A stretch of 64,000 nucleotides of DNA. It comes from JACNIV01 sp965370415. GTDB taxonomy: Bacteria; Cloacimonadota; Cloacimonadia; Cloacimonadales; TCS61. The notes below the pieces were generated by a model. The model ran no database searches, was not told where the DNA came from, and saw only the letters and a program-made list of their open reading frames with translations. The stretch spans positions 62,001 to 126,000 of the forward strand of contig CBDUTJ010000001.1 of the NCBI GenBank assembly GCA_965370415.1, written 5' to 3'. Below are positions 16,505 through 25,179 of the stretch, piece by piece; the first letter of the stretch is position 1, and each line of letters opens with the position of its first letter. The position numbers were made by a program, and so were the translations under genes.

Positions 16505-16937
16505 GCCCGTACTCCTGGATAATCAGACAGATATTTTAATTAATTCTTCTGTTTTTACTGCTGTTCTTGATATTCTCAGAAAAGAGGAAAATATTTCGAA
16601 AGATGTTTTTCTGGTTTTGAAACTTTCCGATAATGGCTCAATTCGAGACCTAAATAAAAAATACCTGGGAAGGAATGCACTTACCGATGTTATTTCCTTC
16701 CAGGCTGATATGCCGGGAATTCCTTTTCTGGGAGATATTATTATTGACATCAATGTAGCGGATGAACAAAAAGAGAATAGAACTTTGGAAAAAGAACTCC
16801 AGGTTCTTTTTCTGCATGGAGTTTTGCATCTTTTGGGATATGATCACCTGGGAGTTGAACAAAGTAAAGAAATGAAAAAAAAAGAAAAAAAATATTATTC
16901 TAAATTAAAGGAGAAACATACAACTCGTGGAAGATAG
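16485..16937 (+). CDS. ybeY: Endoribonuclease YbeY
   Basis: The 150-residue protein has the signature HGVLHLLGYDHLGVEQ (consensus H-G-x-L-H-L-x-G-Y-D-H), which supplies three His for zinc, and the upstream NKKYLGRNALTDVISF motif. YbeY acts in 16S rRNA 3'-end maturation and ribosome quality control. The start is a TTG inside the end of pgpH, preceded by AGGAAA, giving translational coupling. The C-terminus is a short Lys-rich tail. It overlaps the following CorC-type gene by 11 bp. Confidence 0.92.
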   Translation: MNTRKIEPVLLDNQTDILINSSVFTAVLDILRKEENISKDVFLVLKLSDNGSIRDLNKKYLGRNALTDVISFQADMPGIPFLGDIIIDINVADEQKENRTLEKELQVLFLHGVLHLLGYDHLGVEQSKEMKKKEKKYYSKLKEKHTTRGR

Positions 16938-18201
16938 TTTTTCATTTATAGCTATCATAGGCTTCTTGCTTTTATCTGCTTTCTTTTCAGGTTCAGAAAC
17001 CGCTTTTTTCTCACTTACAAAGATCCAGCTGAAGAAAATGGAAAAAAAGAGAAGTCGAAGTAACAGGCGTATTTTCAGGCTTCTGAAAAATCCCCGGGAA
17101 CTGCTCATTATAATTCTGCTGGGAAATACTATTGTAAATGTAGCAGCCTCATCCTCTGCTGCTCTTATAGCCATCAGTTTTGGAAACAAGTATTTGTCTC
17201 ATTTATCTCAATCTTTAATAATTACCATTGAAATTATACTGATGACTATCCTGATACTTATATTTGGTGAAATAACCCCAAAATTATTAGCGTTTTCTTC
17301 ACCGGAAAAAATAGCTGGTTTTTCAAGTTTTTTCCTGGAAATTATTAAATACATTCTTTGGCCACTTATCAAGATACTCGAGTTCATCAGCTCGATCTTT
17401 TCCATTAAACAATCAACAGCAACAAATTCTGATCTCACTTCTGAGGACTTCAAGAACCTTATCAGTTCAAAAGCAGCACAGAATTCCCTGGAAGAAAGTG
17501 AAAAGAAGATCATCTCCAGTATTTTTCGTTTCTCATCTACTCTGGCAAAAGAGATAATGACGCCACGGGTCGATATAATCGCTGTAGATTCTTCGGAAGG
17601 ATTAAAAAAAGTTAAAGAGCAGATCGTTAAATCCGGGCATTCCAAGATTCCAATTTATAAAACAAATATCGATAATATTATCGGAATTGTTTATGCAAAA
17701 GATGTAATACTGAATCCTGCCAAACAAACCCTTGCGGCATTACTCAGACCATCATTATTCATTACAGAAAACACCAAGATACAGAACCTTCTTAACCAGT
17801 TCAAAAACAAGAAGATCCAGATCGCAATCGTAGTAGATGAGTATGGTGGAACTTCGGGACTTCTATCACTGGAAGATATCCTGGAAGAATTAGTTGGCGA
17901 GATTATGGATGAGTACGATAAAGAAAAACCTACGATTTCACGATTGAACGATGCTGAATATATAATTAGTGGTATGTGCTCTATCCCGGAATTGAACGAA
18001 ACATTCAACCTGAACATCGATGATGAGGAATACGACAATTTAGCCGAATTCCTTTATGATAATTTTAATAAAGTTCCCAAAAAGAATGAGAGTTTTATTT
18101 ATGAAGGAAACATAAAATTTATGATAACCAATATTAAGGCTCAGCGCATCCAATATGCCAAGATGTATCTCATGAAAAAACCAGATGAAATTAAAGATTA
18201 G
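16927..18201 (+). CDS. CNNM/HlyC-CorC family membrane protein (DUF21 + CBS pair + transporter-associated domain)
   Basis: The 424-residue protein has four membrane segments of a CNNM/DUF21 domain (about 1-185, including SAFFSGSETAFFSL and IIILLGNTIVNVAASS), a CBS pair (about 200-335, with MTPRVDIIAVDSSEG and VVDEYGGTSGLLSLEDILEE) and the C-terminal CorC_HlyC domain. The family is linked to magnesium and cobalt efflux or resistance; the 'hemolysin' label is historical. The GTG start at 16927 overlaps the ybeY end, and AAGGAG lies 14 nt upstream. It forms one unit with pgpH and ybeY, a widespread gene order. Confidence 0.9.
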   Translation: MEDSFSFIAIIGFLLLSAFFSGSETAFFSLTKIQLKKMEKKRSRSNRRIFRLLKNPRELLIIILLGNTIVNVAASSSAALIAISFGNKYLSHLSQSLIITIEIILMTILILIFGEITPKLLAFSSPEKIAGFSSFFLEIIKYILWPLIKILEFISSIFSIKQSTATNSDLTSEDFKNLISSKAAQNSLEESEKKIISSIFRFSSTLAKEIMTPRVDIIAVDSSEGLKKVKEQIVKSGHSKIPIYKTNIDNIIGIVYAKDVILNPAKQTLAALLRPSLFITENTKIQNLLNQFKNKKIQIAIVVDEYGGTSGLLSLEDILEELVGEIMDEYDKEKPTISRLNDAEYIISGMCSIPELNETFNLNIDDEEYDNLAEFLYDNFNKVPKKNESFIYEGNIKFMITNIKAQRIQYAKMYLMKKPDEIKD

Positions 18202-18907
18202 ATTTACTATTTTATTTTTAATATTATTCACAGCTTTCCTATCAGCAGAAGAAATTGAACTTACTATAAAATATTTAGGGATAAGTGTTGTTAAGGTGAA
18301 AATGACCGATGTTGATAACAGGCTTATAGTGCATGCTCGTTCTACTTCCATAGCCAGTATCGCTTCAAAGATGGACAATCTGTATATAATCGATTACACA
18401 AATGACTATCTCCCTGTGAAATATACAAAAAAAATAAATCAAAAGAAATATGCTGAAGACAGGGAAACGATCTATAATAGGGAAAACAGAAAAGCAGAAA
18501 GAACCAGTTTTATCGATCCTACCAAAAGTTGTGAATACACTATTAATGAGGCAAGCAGGGATTTTTTCTCTTCTCTTTTCTTCCTGAGAAATGCTATTGA
18601 TAACAATGAAGGTGAGGTCTGGATAGATGCCAATAAACTAATCTGGAAAGCTTATTACAAAAAAATAGGTGAAGAAATAATAAAAACTCCTCTGGGTAAA
18701 TTGAATTCTATAAAAGTGCAGATCAGCTTTGAAAGAATATCCAACCAGGAAAAAGAGCGAAGCGATATGCTGACGAACAACCTGGTTAATGAAAAAAAAT
18801 CTCTTATATTCTGGTTTTCAGATGATGAAAGAAGGATCCCTCTGAAAGCAAAATTTATAATGAAACCTTTCTCTGTAGTCTGGAAAATTGGAAATTATAA
18901 AGAATAA
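18185..18907 (+). CDS. DUF3108 family exported protein
   Basis: The 240-residue protein has a signal peptide (MKLKIRFTILFLILFTAFLSAEE). The mature domain matches the DUF3108 pattern: IKYLGISVVKVKM, a YTNDYLPVKY strand, and the FFSSLFFLRN helix near residue 140. DUF3108 proteins are periplasmic or outer-membrane-associated beta-rich proteins of unknown function. The ATG overlaps the end of the CorC-type gene by 17 bp and its own end overlaps the VanZ gene by 20 bp, so it is translationally coupled inside this operon. Confidence 0.75.
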   Translation: MKLKIRFTILFLILFTAFLSAEEIELTIKYLGISVVKVKMTDVDNRLIVHARSTSIASIASKMDNLYIIDYTNDYLPVKYTKKINQKKYAEDRETIYNRENRKAERTSFIDPTKSCEYTINEASRDFFSSLFFLRNAIDNNEGEVWIDANKLIWKAYYKKIGEEIIKTPLGKLNSIKVQISFERISNQEKERSDMLTNNLVNEKKSLIFWFSDDERRIPLKAKFIMKPFSVVWKIGNYKE

Positions 18908-19277
18908 AAAAATATCTATTAAAACTTACAGGATTTTATTTATAATCTGGTCTTTGGTTATACTTACTTTAACTTCTATTCCAAAGCTGCATATCCCAAC
19001 TGAAAATATTGTCAGTTTAGACAAACTCGCGCATTTTGGTGTATATCTGTTATTTGCCTGGTTTTTTATCAGGATGCATCAGCCTGAGAATCTGGGAGTA
19101 ACCCTTAAAAAACTGATTTTGCTTTCCCTTACTGTTCCGCTGTTCGATGAACTGCACCAGATCCCCATTCCCGGACGCATGTTTTCCGTATGGGATTTGA
19201 TTGCAGATTTCATTGGCTTTCTTACTATCATCATTATCTATAAAAGAAAATTTCAGACAGCAAAAAAGACAGATTAA
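18888..19277 (+). CDS. VanZ-like membrane protein
   Basis: The 129-residue protein has four membrane helices in the VanZ pattern: SLDKLAHFGVYLLFAW, then FDELHQIPIPGRMFSVWDLIADFIG. VanZ-like proteins are common in bacteria; VanZ itself raises teicoplanin resistance, but most members have no known role. The TTG start overlaps the DUF3108 gene. It is the last gene of the pgpH operon and runs into the convergent minus-strand gene with a 4-bp overlap, with no visible terminator. Confidence 0.85.
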   Translation: MEIIKNKKISIKTYRILFIIWSLVILTLTSIPKLHIPTENIVSLDKLAHFGVYLLFAWFFIRMHQPENLGVTLKKLILLSLTVPLFDELHQIPIPGRMFSVWDLIADFIGFLTIIIIYKRKFQTAKKTD

Positions 19278-19660
19278 TCTTCTACTTTAACTCTTTTCAG
19301 GGTGACTATAACCTCGTACTTAAAAGGTGGTTTCTGCCATATCTGCTTCTTGATGTACTTCTGAGGGTTTTTCATTACTTCAGATTCTGTTACCTCTACA
19401 AACTGGTTTTCACCGGTAACGATCCAGAATTTTTTCTCACCTTTGTTAATTACTTTTTCGGTTGCCATAAGCTCTCCTACTAATTTATAATCAGGATGTT
19501 TTTCCACGAATTCAATAAGCGTTTCTATGGTTATTTTTTCTTTGTATATTTTACAGAACCGCCTATAATCACAATTCGCTGCACAAACTATTATATCGGT
19601 ATATTGTCTGTTCCTGGGACAGACTATCAGATTTTTGTTTTCTCTTATTATACGTCTCAA
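19274..19660 (-). CDS. Hypothetical 4-Cys protein downstream of dapA
   Basis: The 128-residue soluble protein has an N-terminal cysteine cluster (Cys14, then C-A-A-N-C at Cys26/Cys30 and Cys36), followed by a helix (IETLIEFVEKHPDYKLVGEL) and a beta-rich part (FWIVTGENQFVEVTESEV). Four Cys in 23 residues could bind zinc or an iron-sulfur cluster. I recognise no family. It lies 7 bp after dapA on the same strand. The TTG start has only a weak site, so the first few residues are uncertain. Confidence 0.6.
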   Translation of the reverse strand: MRRIIRENKNLIVCPRNRQYTDIIVCAANCDYRRFCKIYKEKITIETLIEFVEKHPDYKLVGELMATEKVINKGEKKFWIVTGENQFVEVTESEVMKNPQKYIKKQIWQKPPFKYEVIVTLKRVKVED

Positions 19661-19667
19661 TTTAACT

Positions 19668-20543
19668 CTATATCAAATTATATTTTGTTAGAATTTCTTC
19701 CAGCTTCTTCAGGTTCTCATCTTGCAGGTTACACATGGGAAGGCGAAGTTCCCTTTCGATCATACCCATAAGATGCAGGGATTCTTTTACAGGGATGGGA
19801 TTGGTCTCGATAAACATTGCCTGGTTCAATTCAAGAAGTTCCAGGTGCAGTTCTTTTGCATTTTCGTTTTTCCCTTTCAAGGTTAATTCCACCAGATCAT
19901 GAACCTTCCCGGGAACTATATTGGCAGTTACCGATATCACTCCACTTCCTCCACAGCATAAGATCGGGTAGTTCAAAGCATCTTCACCAGACATTACAGC
20001 AAATCTTACCGGACCATCTTTTACAATTCGAGAAAGCTGAATAAGGTCACCGCTGGCTTCTTTGATGCCAATTATATTTTTGAACTCATGTGCCAGCTTA
20101 AGAGTTGTATTTGCGCTTATATTTACTCCCGTTCTACCCGGTACATTATAGATAACAATAGGAATATCGGTATTTGCTGAGACCGCCTTAAAATACTGGT
20201 AAAGCCCGTTTTGAGTTGGTTTGTTGTAATAAGGTGTAATGACCAGGGCATAATTGACACCCCATTCCTGCGCTTTTATGGTTGCGGAGATCGTGTGATG
20301 CAAATTGTTCGTTCCAGTTCCCATCATCACAGGAATCTGCTTATTGATTTTCTTTAATCCAAATCTTAACAACCGTTCTTTTTCATCTCCAGCCAATGAT
20401 GGAGATTCCCCGGTAGTACCACAGAAAAGGATGCCATCGGTATTGTTTTTCAAGTGGAAATCAATAAGATTTTCTAACGCATTATAATCTATATCGTTAT
20501 TTTTGAATGGAGTAACCAGAGCTACATAAGAGCCTTTTAACAT
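19668..20543 (-). CDS. dapA: 4-hydroxy-tetrahydrodipicolinate synthase
   Basis: The enzyme condenses pyruvate with aspartate semialdehyde, the first committed step to meso-diaminopimelate and lysine. The 291-residue TIM barrel keeps the Schiff-base Lys161 (GIKEASGD), Tyr132 (IYNVPGRTG), the Thr44-Thr45 pair (CGTTGESPSL) and Tyr106 (TPYYNKPTQ). The length is typical (about 292). The start follows AAGGAGAG. The mDAP product fits the DNPR motif of the MurE half at 42.1 kb. It leads a two-gene unit with the 4-Cys protein. Confidence 0.95.
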   Translation of the reverse strand: MLKGSYVALVTPFKNNDIDYNALENLIDFHLKNNTDGILFCGTTGESPSLAGDEKERLLRFGLKKINKQIPVMMGTGTNNLHHTISATIKAQEWGVNYALVITPYYNKPTQNGLYQYFKAVSANTDIPIVIYNVPGRTGVNISANTTLKLAHEFKNIIGIKEASGDLIQLSRIVKDGPVRFAVMSGEDALNYPILCCGGSGVISVTANIVPGKVHDLVELTLKGKNENAKELHLELLELNQAMFIETNPIPVKESLHLMGMIERELRLPMCNLQDENLKKLEEILTKYNLI

Positions 20544-20639
20544 CTCTCCTCCTTAATTGTTTTACTAGAAGCATTAAACAATTTTCTTTTATTTGCAATT
20601 TATGAAACGCTCATAATATCGTCAATAAACAAATCGAAT

Positions 20640-21137
20640 TTACGATAAAATCTCGATTTGTCTTAATGCTTCGTATAGAATGATAGCAACGCTATTCGAG
20701 AGATTTATGGAACGGATATTATCTGTCATTGGAATGGTGATGGTCTGATTCCAATATTCTTTTAGTGTCGTTTCGGGGATACCGCGAGATTCAGGTCCAA
20801 AAACAAAAATGTCGCCCTGTTTATATTTTCGCTCTGAATAAACATTATTGCTTTTAGTAGTACAGAAATAAATATTATTACCCGGAAGTGTGGATATAAA
20901 ATCTTCCAGGCTATCATGGAAATGAAGAGAAAGCTTTTCCCAGTAGTCCAGTCCGGCTCGTTTCAGATGTTTATCAGAAAGTAGAAAGCGCATAGGTTTT
21001 ATGATGTGCAACTGGGCATTGGCACCCACACAAAGACGACCGATATTACCAGTATTGGCTGGAATTTCAGGCTGGAATAAGGCTATTCTGAACGTACAAT
21101 TTCCAGTATCTTTTAATCCAGCATTATCCTTTCCCAT
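20640..21137 (-). CDS. trmL: tRNA (cytidine/uridine-34 2'-O)-methyltransferase TrmL
   Basis: The 165-residue SPOUT methyltransferase has the TrmL/CspR motifs: ALFQPEIPANTGNIGRLCVG at the N-terminus, VFGPESRGIPE in the middle and the knot motif IPMTDNIRSINLSNSVAIILYE at the C-terminus. It methylates the wobble ribose of tRNA-Leu isoacceptors with S-adenosylmethionine. The N-terminus (about 16 extra residues) overlaps the end of the solute-binding protein gene by 25 bp, so the two are coupled; a slightly later start is possible. Confidence 0.92.
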   Translation of the reverse strand: MGKDNAGLKDTGNCTFRIALFQPEIPANTGNIGRLCVGANAQLHIIKPMRFLLSDKHLKRAGLDYWEKLSLHFHDSLEDFISTLPGNNIYFCTTKSNNVYSERKYKQGDIFVFGPESRGIPETTLKEYWNQTITIPMTDNIRSINLSNSVAIILYEALRQIEILS

Positions 21138-22141
21138 TTTCTAATCCAACCCTTATATCTCCGCTGAACTGTTCGCATCCGCAAACTCATAGTAAAATCC
21201 TTTTGAGGTTTGGGAAGCAGGTCATATTCGGAAGTTAGGTCTATGTTTTTATTTACAGGATACATCCAAATATTTGAAAGTATTAATTCCTGATAATCTG
21301 TAGAGAGGAGGAACTCTACGAAACGTTCTGAAAGTTCAAGATTAATTGCAGTTTTCATAATGCCAACGCCTTTGATAAGTTTGAATCCACCTTCCTGAGG
21401 AATTGACGATCTATATTTATCGAGGTTTTCGTTTTTTTTATGAAAAACCGGAGTTGTATCATAGCCTATCACCAGTGGTGCTTCTGCTGCCAGAAACATA
21501 TTATAAGCATCATCATAATTATCGGCAATGAAGAAAATGTTATCTTTTATGCTACGCCAGAAATGACCGTAACCGTTTTCACCAAATGTAGCTATCGTCC
21601 AGAAAAGCATGGCTTTCCCAATACTGGATTTTCTGGGATCCATGATGATTATCTGGTTTTTGAACTTCCCGTCCTGCATTTCGCCAAATGTTTCAGGTGA
21701 ATTTTGAATAACATAACTATTAAAGATAAAAGCTAAATAACTATAACAAACCGGAATGATGTGAAACGTATCATCAAATATGTTCTCTTCTTTTATATAC
21801 CTGATATTCTTCGGTTCGTATGCTGTAAACAAGCTCTCCCTCACTGCATCGTATAATAATGTATTATCCACACCCCATAGAATGTCTACTTCATTACTAT
21901 CTTTCTGTGAGATAGCTATCTCCATCATATCATTGGCATTGTCAAATTCCGTGAGCTTAACCCTGCATTTAAAAACTTCTTCAAACATGGCAATTGTTTC
22001 TGGCAGGAAATCCTCATTTAAAAAGATCTTTGTAGCAAATACCCTTAGAGTATCCGATTCAAAATTGAGCTCTTCTTTGCGTTCACAAGAACATCCTATA
22101 ATAAGAAGAGTAATAAAAAAAATTACAGATAACTTTTTCAT
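21113..22141 (-). CDS. Extracellular solute-binding lipoprotein (iron/thiamine type)
   Basis: The 342-residue protein has a lipoprotein signal with lipobox LIIGC (Cys17) and a periplasmic-binding-protein type II fold of the extracellular solute-binding family 1/6 type: TLRVFATKIFLNEDFLPE, VDILWGVDNTLLYDA, MDPRKSSIGKAMLFWT and VIGYDTTPVF. Relatives bind thiamine, ferric iron or polyamines. No permease or ATPase of an importer adjoins; the neighbours are an MlaE-type permease and trmL, so it is an orphan binding protein. Ligand unknown. It starts 4 bp inside the permease gene end. Confidence 0.75.
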   Translation of the reverse strand: MKKLSVIFFITLLIIGCSCERKEELNFESDTLRVFATKIFLNEDFLPETIAMFEEVFKCRVKLTEFDNANDMMEIAISQKDSNEVDILWGVDNTLLYDAVRESLFTAYEPKNIRYIKEENIFDDTFHIIPVCYSYLAFIFNSYVIQNSPETFGEMQDGKFKNQIIIMDPRKSSIGKAMLFWTIATFGENGYGHFWRSIKDNIFFIADNYDDAYNMFLAAEAPLVIGYDTTPVFHKKNENLDKYRSSIPQEGGFKLIKGVGIMKTAINLELSERFVEFLLSTDYQELILSNIWMYPVNKNIDLTSEYDLLPKPQKDFTMSLRMRTVQRRYKGWIRKWERIMLD

Positions 22142-22926
22142 TTAATTCCACCAAATAAAAGAGATGCTACAATAAAATCCATGATCAGGATCAGGATAGA
22201 TGAATAAACTACAGTTTGGGTGGCTACTCTACCAACTCCTTCTGCACCGCCTTTGGTTTTACTTCCGGCAAAACATGCTACAGCAGTTACTATAAGACCA
22301 AAAAAAACAGATTTAACCAAACCTCCCCACAAATCGGAAGGCAAAAAATAATCACGCATATTACTGAAAAAGCTATAGGAACTCACACCATATTTGAATG
22401 CTGATAAAAAATAGGCAGAAACTATTCCGATGAAATTGGAAATAATAGTTAAAAGCGGGAACATGAAAATACCGGCAATGATCCTGGGCATATAAATATA
22501 ATCTATCGGATCGATAGCCATTGTTTCCAGTGCATCGAGTTGTTCACTGACCCGCATAGTGCCTATTTCTGCGGCAATGGAAGCTCCCACTTTTCCTGCC
22601 AGAACCAGACCTGTAAGTACAGGTGCCAGTTCGATCATGGTAGATTTTGCCACAAGTACACCAATAAGGCTGGTTGGAATATATCCGCTGGTCTGATAGG
22701 AAGCCTGAACCGAAGTTACCAATCCTGTAAAAGCAGAAGTTACAGCTATTAAAAGCAAAGAATCGTAGCCGATCCTTTTCATCTGTTTAATTATTTCATT
22801 CAGCCGCTTTCTTATGCGTGGTAAGTGTGCGAATACAGTAGCAGTAAAAAGAACAAATTGACCAATAATACTGATGAAATTCAGATTATTCATATTCATT
22901 CTTATCGCGGAAGGAAGTGAATTCAT
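22138..22926 (-). CDS. mlaE: MlaE/YrbE-type lipid ABC transporter permease
   Basis: The 262-residue inner-membrane permease has the MlaE features: FTGLVTSVQASYQT, VLTGLVLAGKVGASIAAEIG with TMRVSEQLDALETM, and a C-terminal GAEGVGRVATQTVVYSS. In the Mla system the permease moves phospholipids between inner and outer membrane. The ATPase (MlaF) and MCE protein (MlaD) are not adjacent. The start is ambiguous: ATG codons at 22926, 22899 and 22893 are in frame and all lie inside the dnaB end, and none has a clear ribosome binding site, so coupling to dnaB is likely. Confidence 0.88.
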   Translation of the reverse strand: MNSLPSAIRMNMNNLNFISIIGQFVLFTATVFAHLPRIRKRLNEIIKQMKRIGYDSLLLIAVTSAFTGLVTSVQASYQTSGYIPTSLIGVLVAKSTMIELAPVLTGLVLAGKVGASIAAEIGTMRVSEQLDALETMAIDPIDYIYMPRIIAGIFMFPLLTIISNFIGIVSAYFLSAFKYGVSSYSFFSNMRDYFLPSDLWGGLVKSVFFGLIVTAVACFAGSKTKGGAEGVGRVATQTVVYSSILILIMDFIVASLLFGGIK

Positions 22927-24223
22927 TCAGAAAGCGTAGTTCGATCTTACCGATAGCTCCGTGACGGTTCTTACCAACAATTATCTCTGCCACACCGGGA
23001 AACTCGGTCTCCTCATTATATACTTCATCACGATAAATAAAAAGAACAATATCAGCATCCTGCTCGATAGCACCGGATTCACGCAGATCTGCCAGTCTGG
23101 GTCTTTTATCATCTCTGCTTTCCAGTCCACGGTTCAACTGTGAAAGGGTGACTATCGGGATACTGAGTTCCTTGGCCAGAACTTTAAGGTTCCTGGATAT
23201 TTCAGATATTTCCTGCTGCCTGTTCTCGCGGTTACGCCTAACAGACATCAACTGCATATAATCTATTATAACCAGATCCAGACCTTTCAATTCAGCTTTT
23301 AATCGACGCGTTTTTGCCCTGATATCTAGGATAGTATTAGAACCGCTGTCATCAACATAAATTTCTTTTTCGGAAAGCACTTCAGCAGCACCGGCAATTC
23401 TCAGTATCTTCTTTTCATTCATGCCATAGCCTTTCAGCATTTCATCCATGCTTACTTCCGATGCTGAACTTAGCATTCTCATAAGCAGTTCATCACTTTC
23501 CATTTCCATGGTATATATACCCACTTTTTTATCGTAACGCACAGCAGCATTTGAGGCAATATTTAAAGCTAACGAAGTTTTACCCATGGCTGGTCGTGCA
23601 GCAATTATTATCAATTGTCCCGGTCGGAATCCGCCAATTTTTCTATCGAGGTCCATAAAACCTGTAGGAACACCCAAAACGCTTTTTTTGGAAGTTGCTG
23701 TCTCTTCAATATTTTTTATAGTGGCAGGAATTATTTCACTAATGCTCTGGAAGGCTTTCTTGCCGGGTCTTTCAGCAATATTAAATATCATCTGCTCTGC
23801 TCTATCCACTATATCATCAACCGCTTCATCGCTAGCATAACATTTCTCGATGATCTTGCCGGATGTTTCTATAAGCTGTCGTAACAAGGCACGTTCCAAA
23901 ACGATATTGGCATGAAATTCTATATTGGCACTGCTTAGAACAATATCGGAAAGCTCGTTGATGAATGCTTCTCCGCCTACAGCTTCCAACTGGTTGTTCG
24001 TTTTAAGTTTATCGATAAGCGTAATAATATCTATTTCGACATTTCCCTCGAATAGTTCTATCATATTTTCAAAGATTATCTTGTGCGAAGGACGATAGAA
24101 ATGATCTTTATCCAACATCTCTATAGATTTGGCAACAGCGAAGTTATCCAGCATCATTGCCGATAAAACTGCAGCTTCCGCATTAATATCTTTGGGAGCT
24201 TCCCTTTGAATCTTTTTAGCCAT
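22886..24223 (-). CDS. dnaB: Replicative DNA helicase DnaB
   Basis: The 445-residue hexameric helicase unwinds DNA at the fork. The N-terminal domain spans about 10-110 (INAEAAVLSAMMLD), with a RecA-like C-terminal domain: Walker A AARPAMGKTS (209-217), Walker B VIIDYMQLM, and the DnaB motifs LSQLNRGLESRDDKRPRLAD and LRESGAIEQDADIV. Length is normal with no intein. It sits upstream of and overlaps the MlaE-like permease gene; the uracil-DNA glycosylase gene precedes it by 17 bp. Confidence 0.96.
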   Translation of the reverse strand: MAKKIQREAPKDINAEAAVLSAMMLDNFAVAKSIEMLDKDHFYRPSHKIIFENMIELFEGNVEIDIITLIDKLKTNNQLEAVGGEAFINELSDIVLSSANIEFHANIVLERALLRQLIETSGKIIEKCYASDEAVDDIVDRAEQMIFNIAERPGKKAFQSISEIIPATIKNIEETATSKKSVLGVPTGFMDLDRKIGGFRPGQLIIIAARPAMGKTSLALNIASNAAVRYDKKVGIYTMEMESDELLMRMLSSASEVSMDEMLKGYGMNEKKILRIAGAAEVLSEKEIYVDDSGSNTILDIRAKTRRLKAELKGLDLVIIDYMQLMSVRRNRENRQQEISEISRNLKVLAKELSIPIVTLSQLNRGLESRDDKRPRLADLRESGAIEQDADIVLFIYRDEVYNEETEFPGVAEIIVGKNRHGAIGKIELRFLNEFTSFRDKNEYE

Positions 24224-24240
24224 AATAAACCTCTAAATAA

Positions 24241-24918
24241 TTATAAGGATTGATATTCCCTTTGCACATTCTGCAGATCGATCCAAGCAAATTTCTTCCA
24301 ACTGGGATTACGTAAAAGAGCTGAAGGGTGATAGGTTACAAATGTTCGGATATTCATAAATATATATTCCTTTTCACGAAAAGCCTTCAGGGGTAAATCA
24401 GTTTCCAAAAGTGTAACCGCTGCAACTCTCCCCAATAGAAGTAGTATTTCTGGTTGGATAATGGAGATCTGTTCCTTCAGGTATGGCAGGCAGGCTTGTT
24501 TTTCTTCAGGAAGAGGATTCCTGTTTTCTGGGGGACGGCATTTAACGATATTGGCAATATACACTTCATCTCTACTTAAATTGATAGCCTGCAACATTTT
24601 TGTTAATAATTGTCCGGCAAGACCTACAAATACTTTTCCTGTTCTATCCTCATCTGCTCCGGGACCTTCTCCTATCAGCATCAGTTTAGCCTGTGGATTA
24701 CCGTTTCCATAACAAAATTTGTTTCTACCTTCCCAGAGAGAACATTTATTACAATTGCGATATTTCTCTTCTAAGGCAGAAAGAAAGTCAGTGGGGTTGG
24801 TTTTCATTACTACTTTTTTCTTTTCTTTTTGTGGAAACTTTTGCCCTTTAAAATAAATATCTTGAATCCCTGATAATTTCAAGTATTCAAGATATTGTTT
24901 AATTGATTTCTGGAGCAA
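24241..24918 (-). CDS. udg: Family 4 uracil-DNA glycosylase (iron-sulfur)
   Basis: The 225-residue enzyme removes uracil from DNA. It has the family-4 motifs LIGEGPGADEDRTGKVFVG (motif 1, residues about 81-99) and YHPSALLRNP (motif 3). The four [4Fe-4S] Cys ligands are Cys56, Cys59, Cys127 and Cys143. The start is TTG at 24918 with GGAGAA eight bases upstream; it keeps the N-terminal helix LEYLKLSGI common in this family. An internal ATG at residue 38 is less likely. It lies between the rpoZ candidate and dnaB on the same strand. Confidence 0.92.
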   Translation of the reverse strand: MLQKSIKQYLEYLKLSGIQDIYFKGQKFPQKEKKKVVMKTNPTDFLSALEEKYRNCNKCSLWEGRNKFCYGNGNPQAKLMLIGEGPGADEDRTGKVFVGLAGQLLTKMLQAINLSRDEVYIANIVKCRPPENRNPLPEEKQACLPYLKEQISIIQPEILLLLGRVAAVTLLETDLPLKAFREKEYIFMNIRTFVTYHPSALLRNPSWKKFAWIDLQNVQREYQSL

Positions 24919-24939
24919 TGTAATGTTCTCCGAAATAAG

Positions 24940-25179
24940 CTAACGTAATTCTTCGGGAATTTCGTTTTCCTCTTCTTCCATCACGTAATCGGGAATTTCG
25001 TTGGCTGCAATATGTTCCAGTGCGATCGAAGTAAGCTTGCCCTTTAAAGACTTCTTTATCGTGAAAGGCAAGTTACTTAATCTTTGCACTTCCAGGTTTG
25101 CCAGAAGCAGGAAAAGATAGGTCATATTATTATTTTCAAGAAACTTCTCTACTAATATATCTTTAGAATCTTGTGCCAT
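24940..25179 (-). CDS. rpoZ: Probable RNA polymerase omega subunit (divergent)
   Basis: The 79-residue acidic-tailed protein contains YLFLLLANLEVQRLSNLP and GKLTSIALEHIAANEI, which resemble the omega helix (A-x-RA-x-QL) and the terminal AL-x-EI-x-x-G-x-I motif. It lies directly after gmk (stop to start on adjacent bases), the standard location of rpoZ. Similarity alone is weak; position and size (omega is about 70-90) carry the call. Omega helps assemble RNA polymerase and binds ppGpp in some bacteria. The C-terminus (EEEENEIPEEL) is strongly acidic. Confidence 0.6.
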   Translation of the reverse strand: MAQDSKDILVEKFLENNNMTYLFLLLANLEVQRLSNLPFTIKKSLKGKLTSIALEHIAANEIPDYVMEEEENEIPEELR

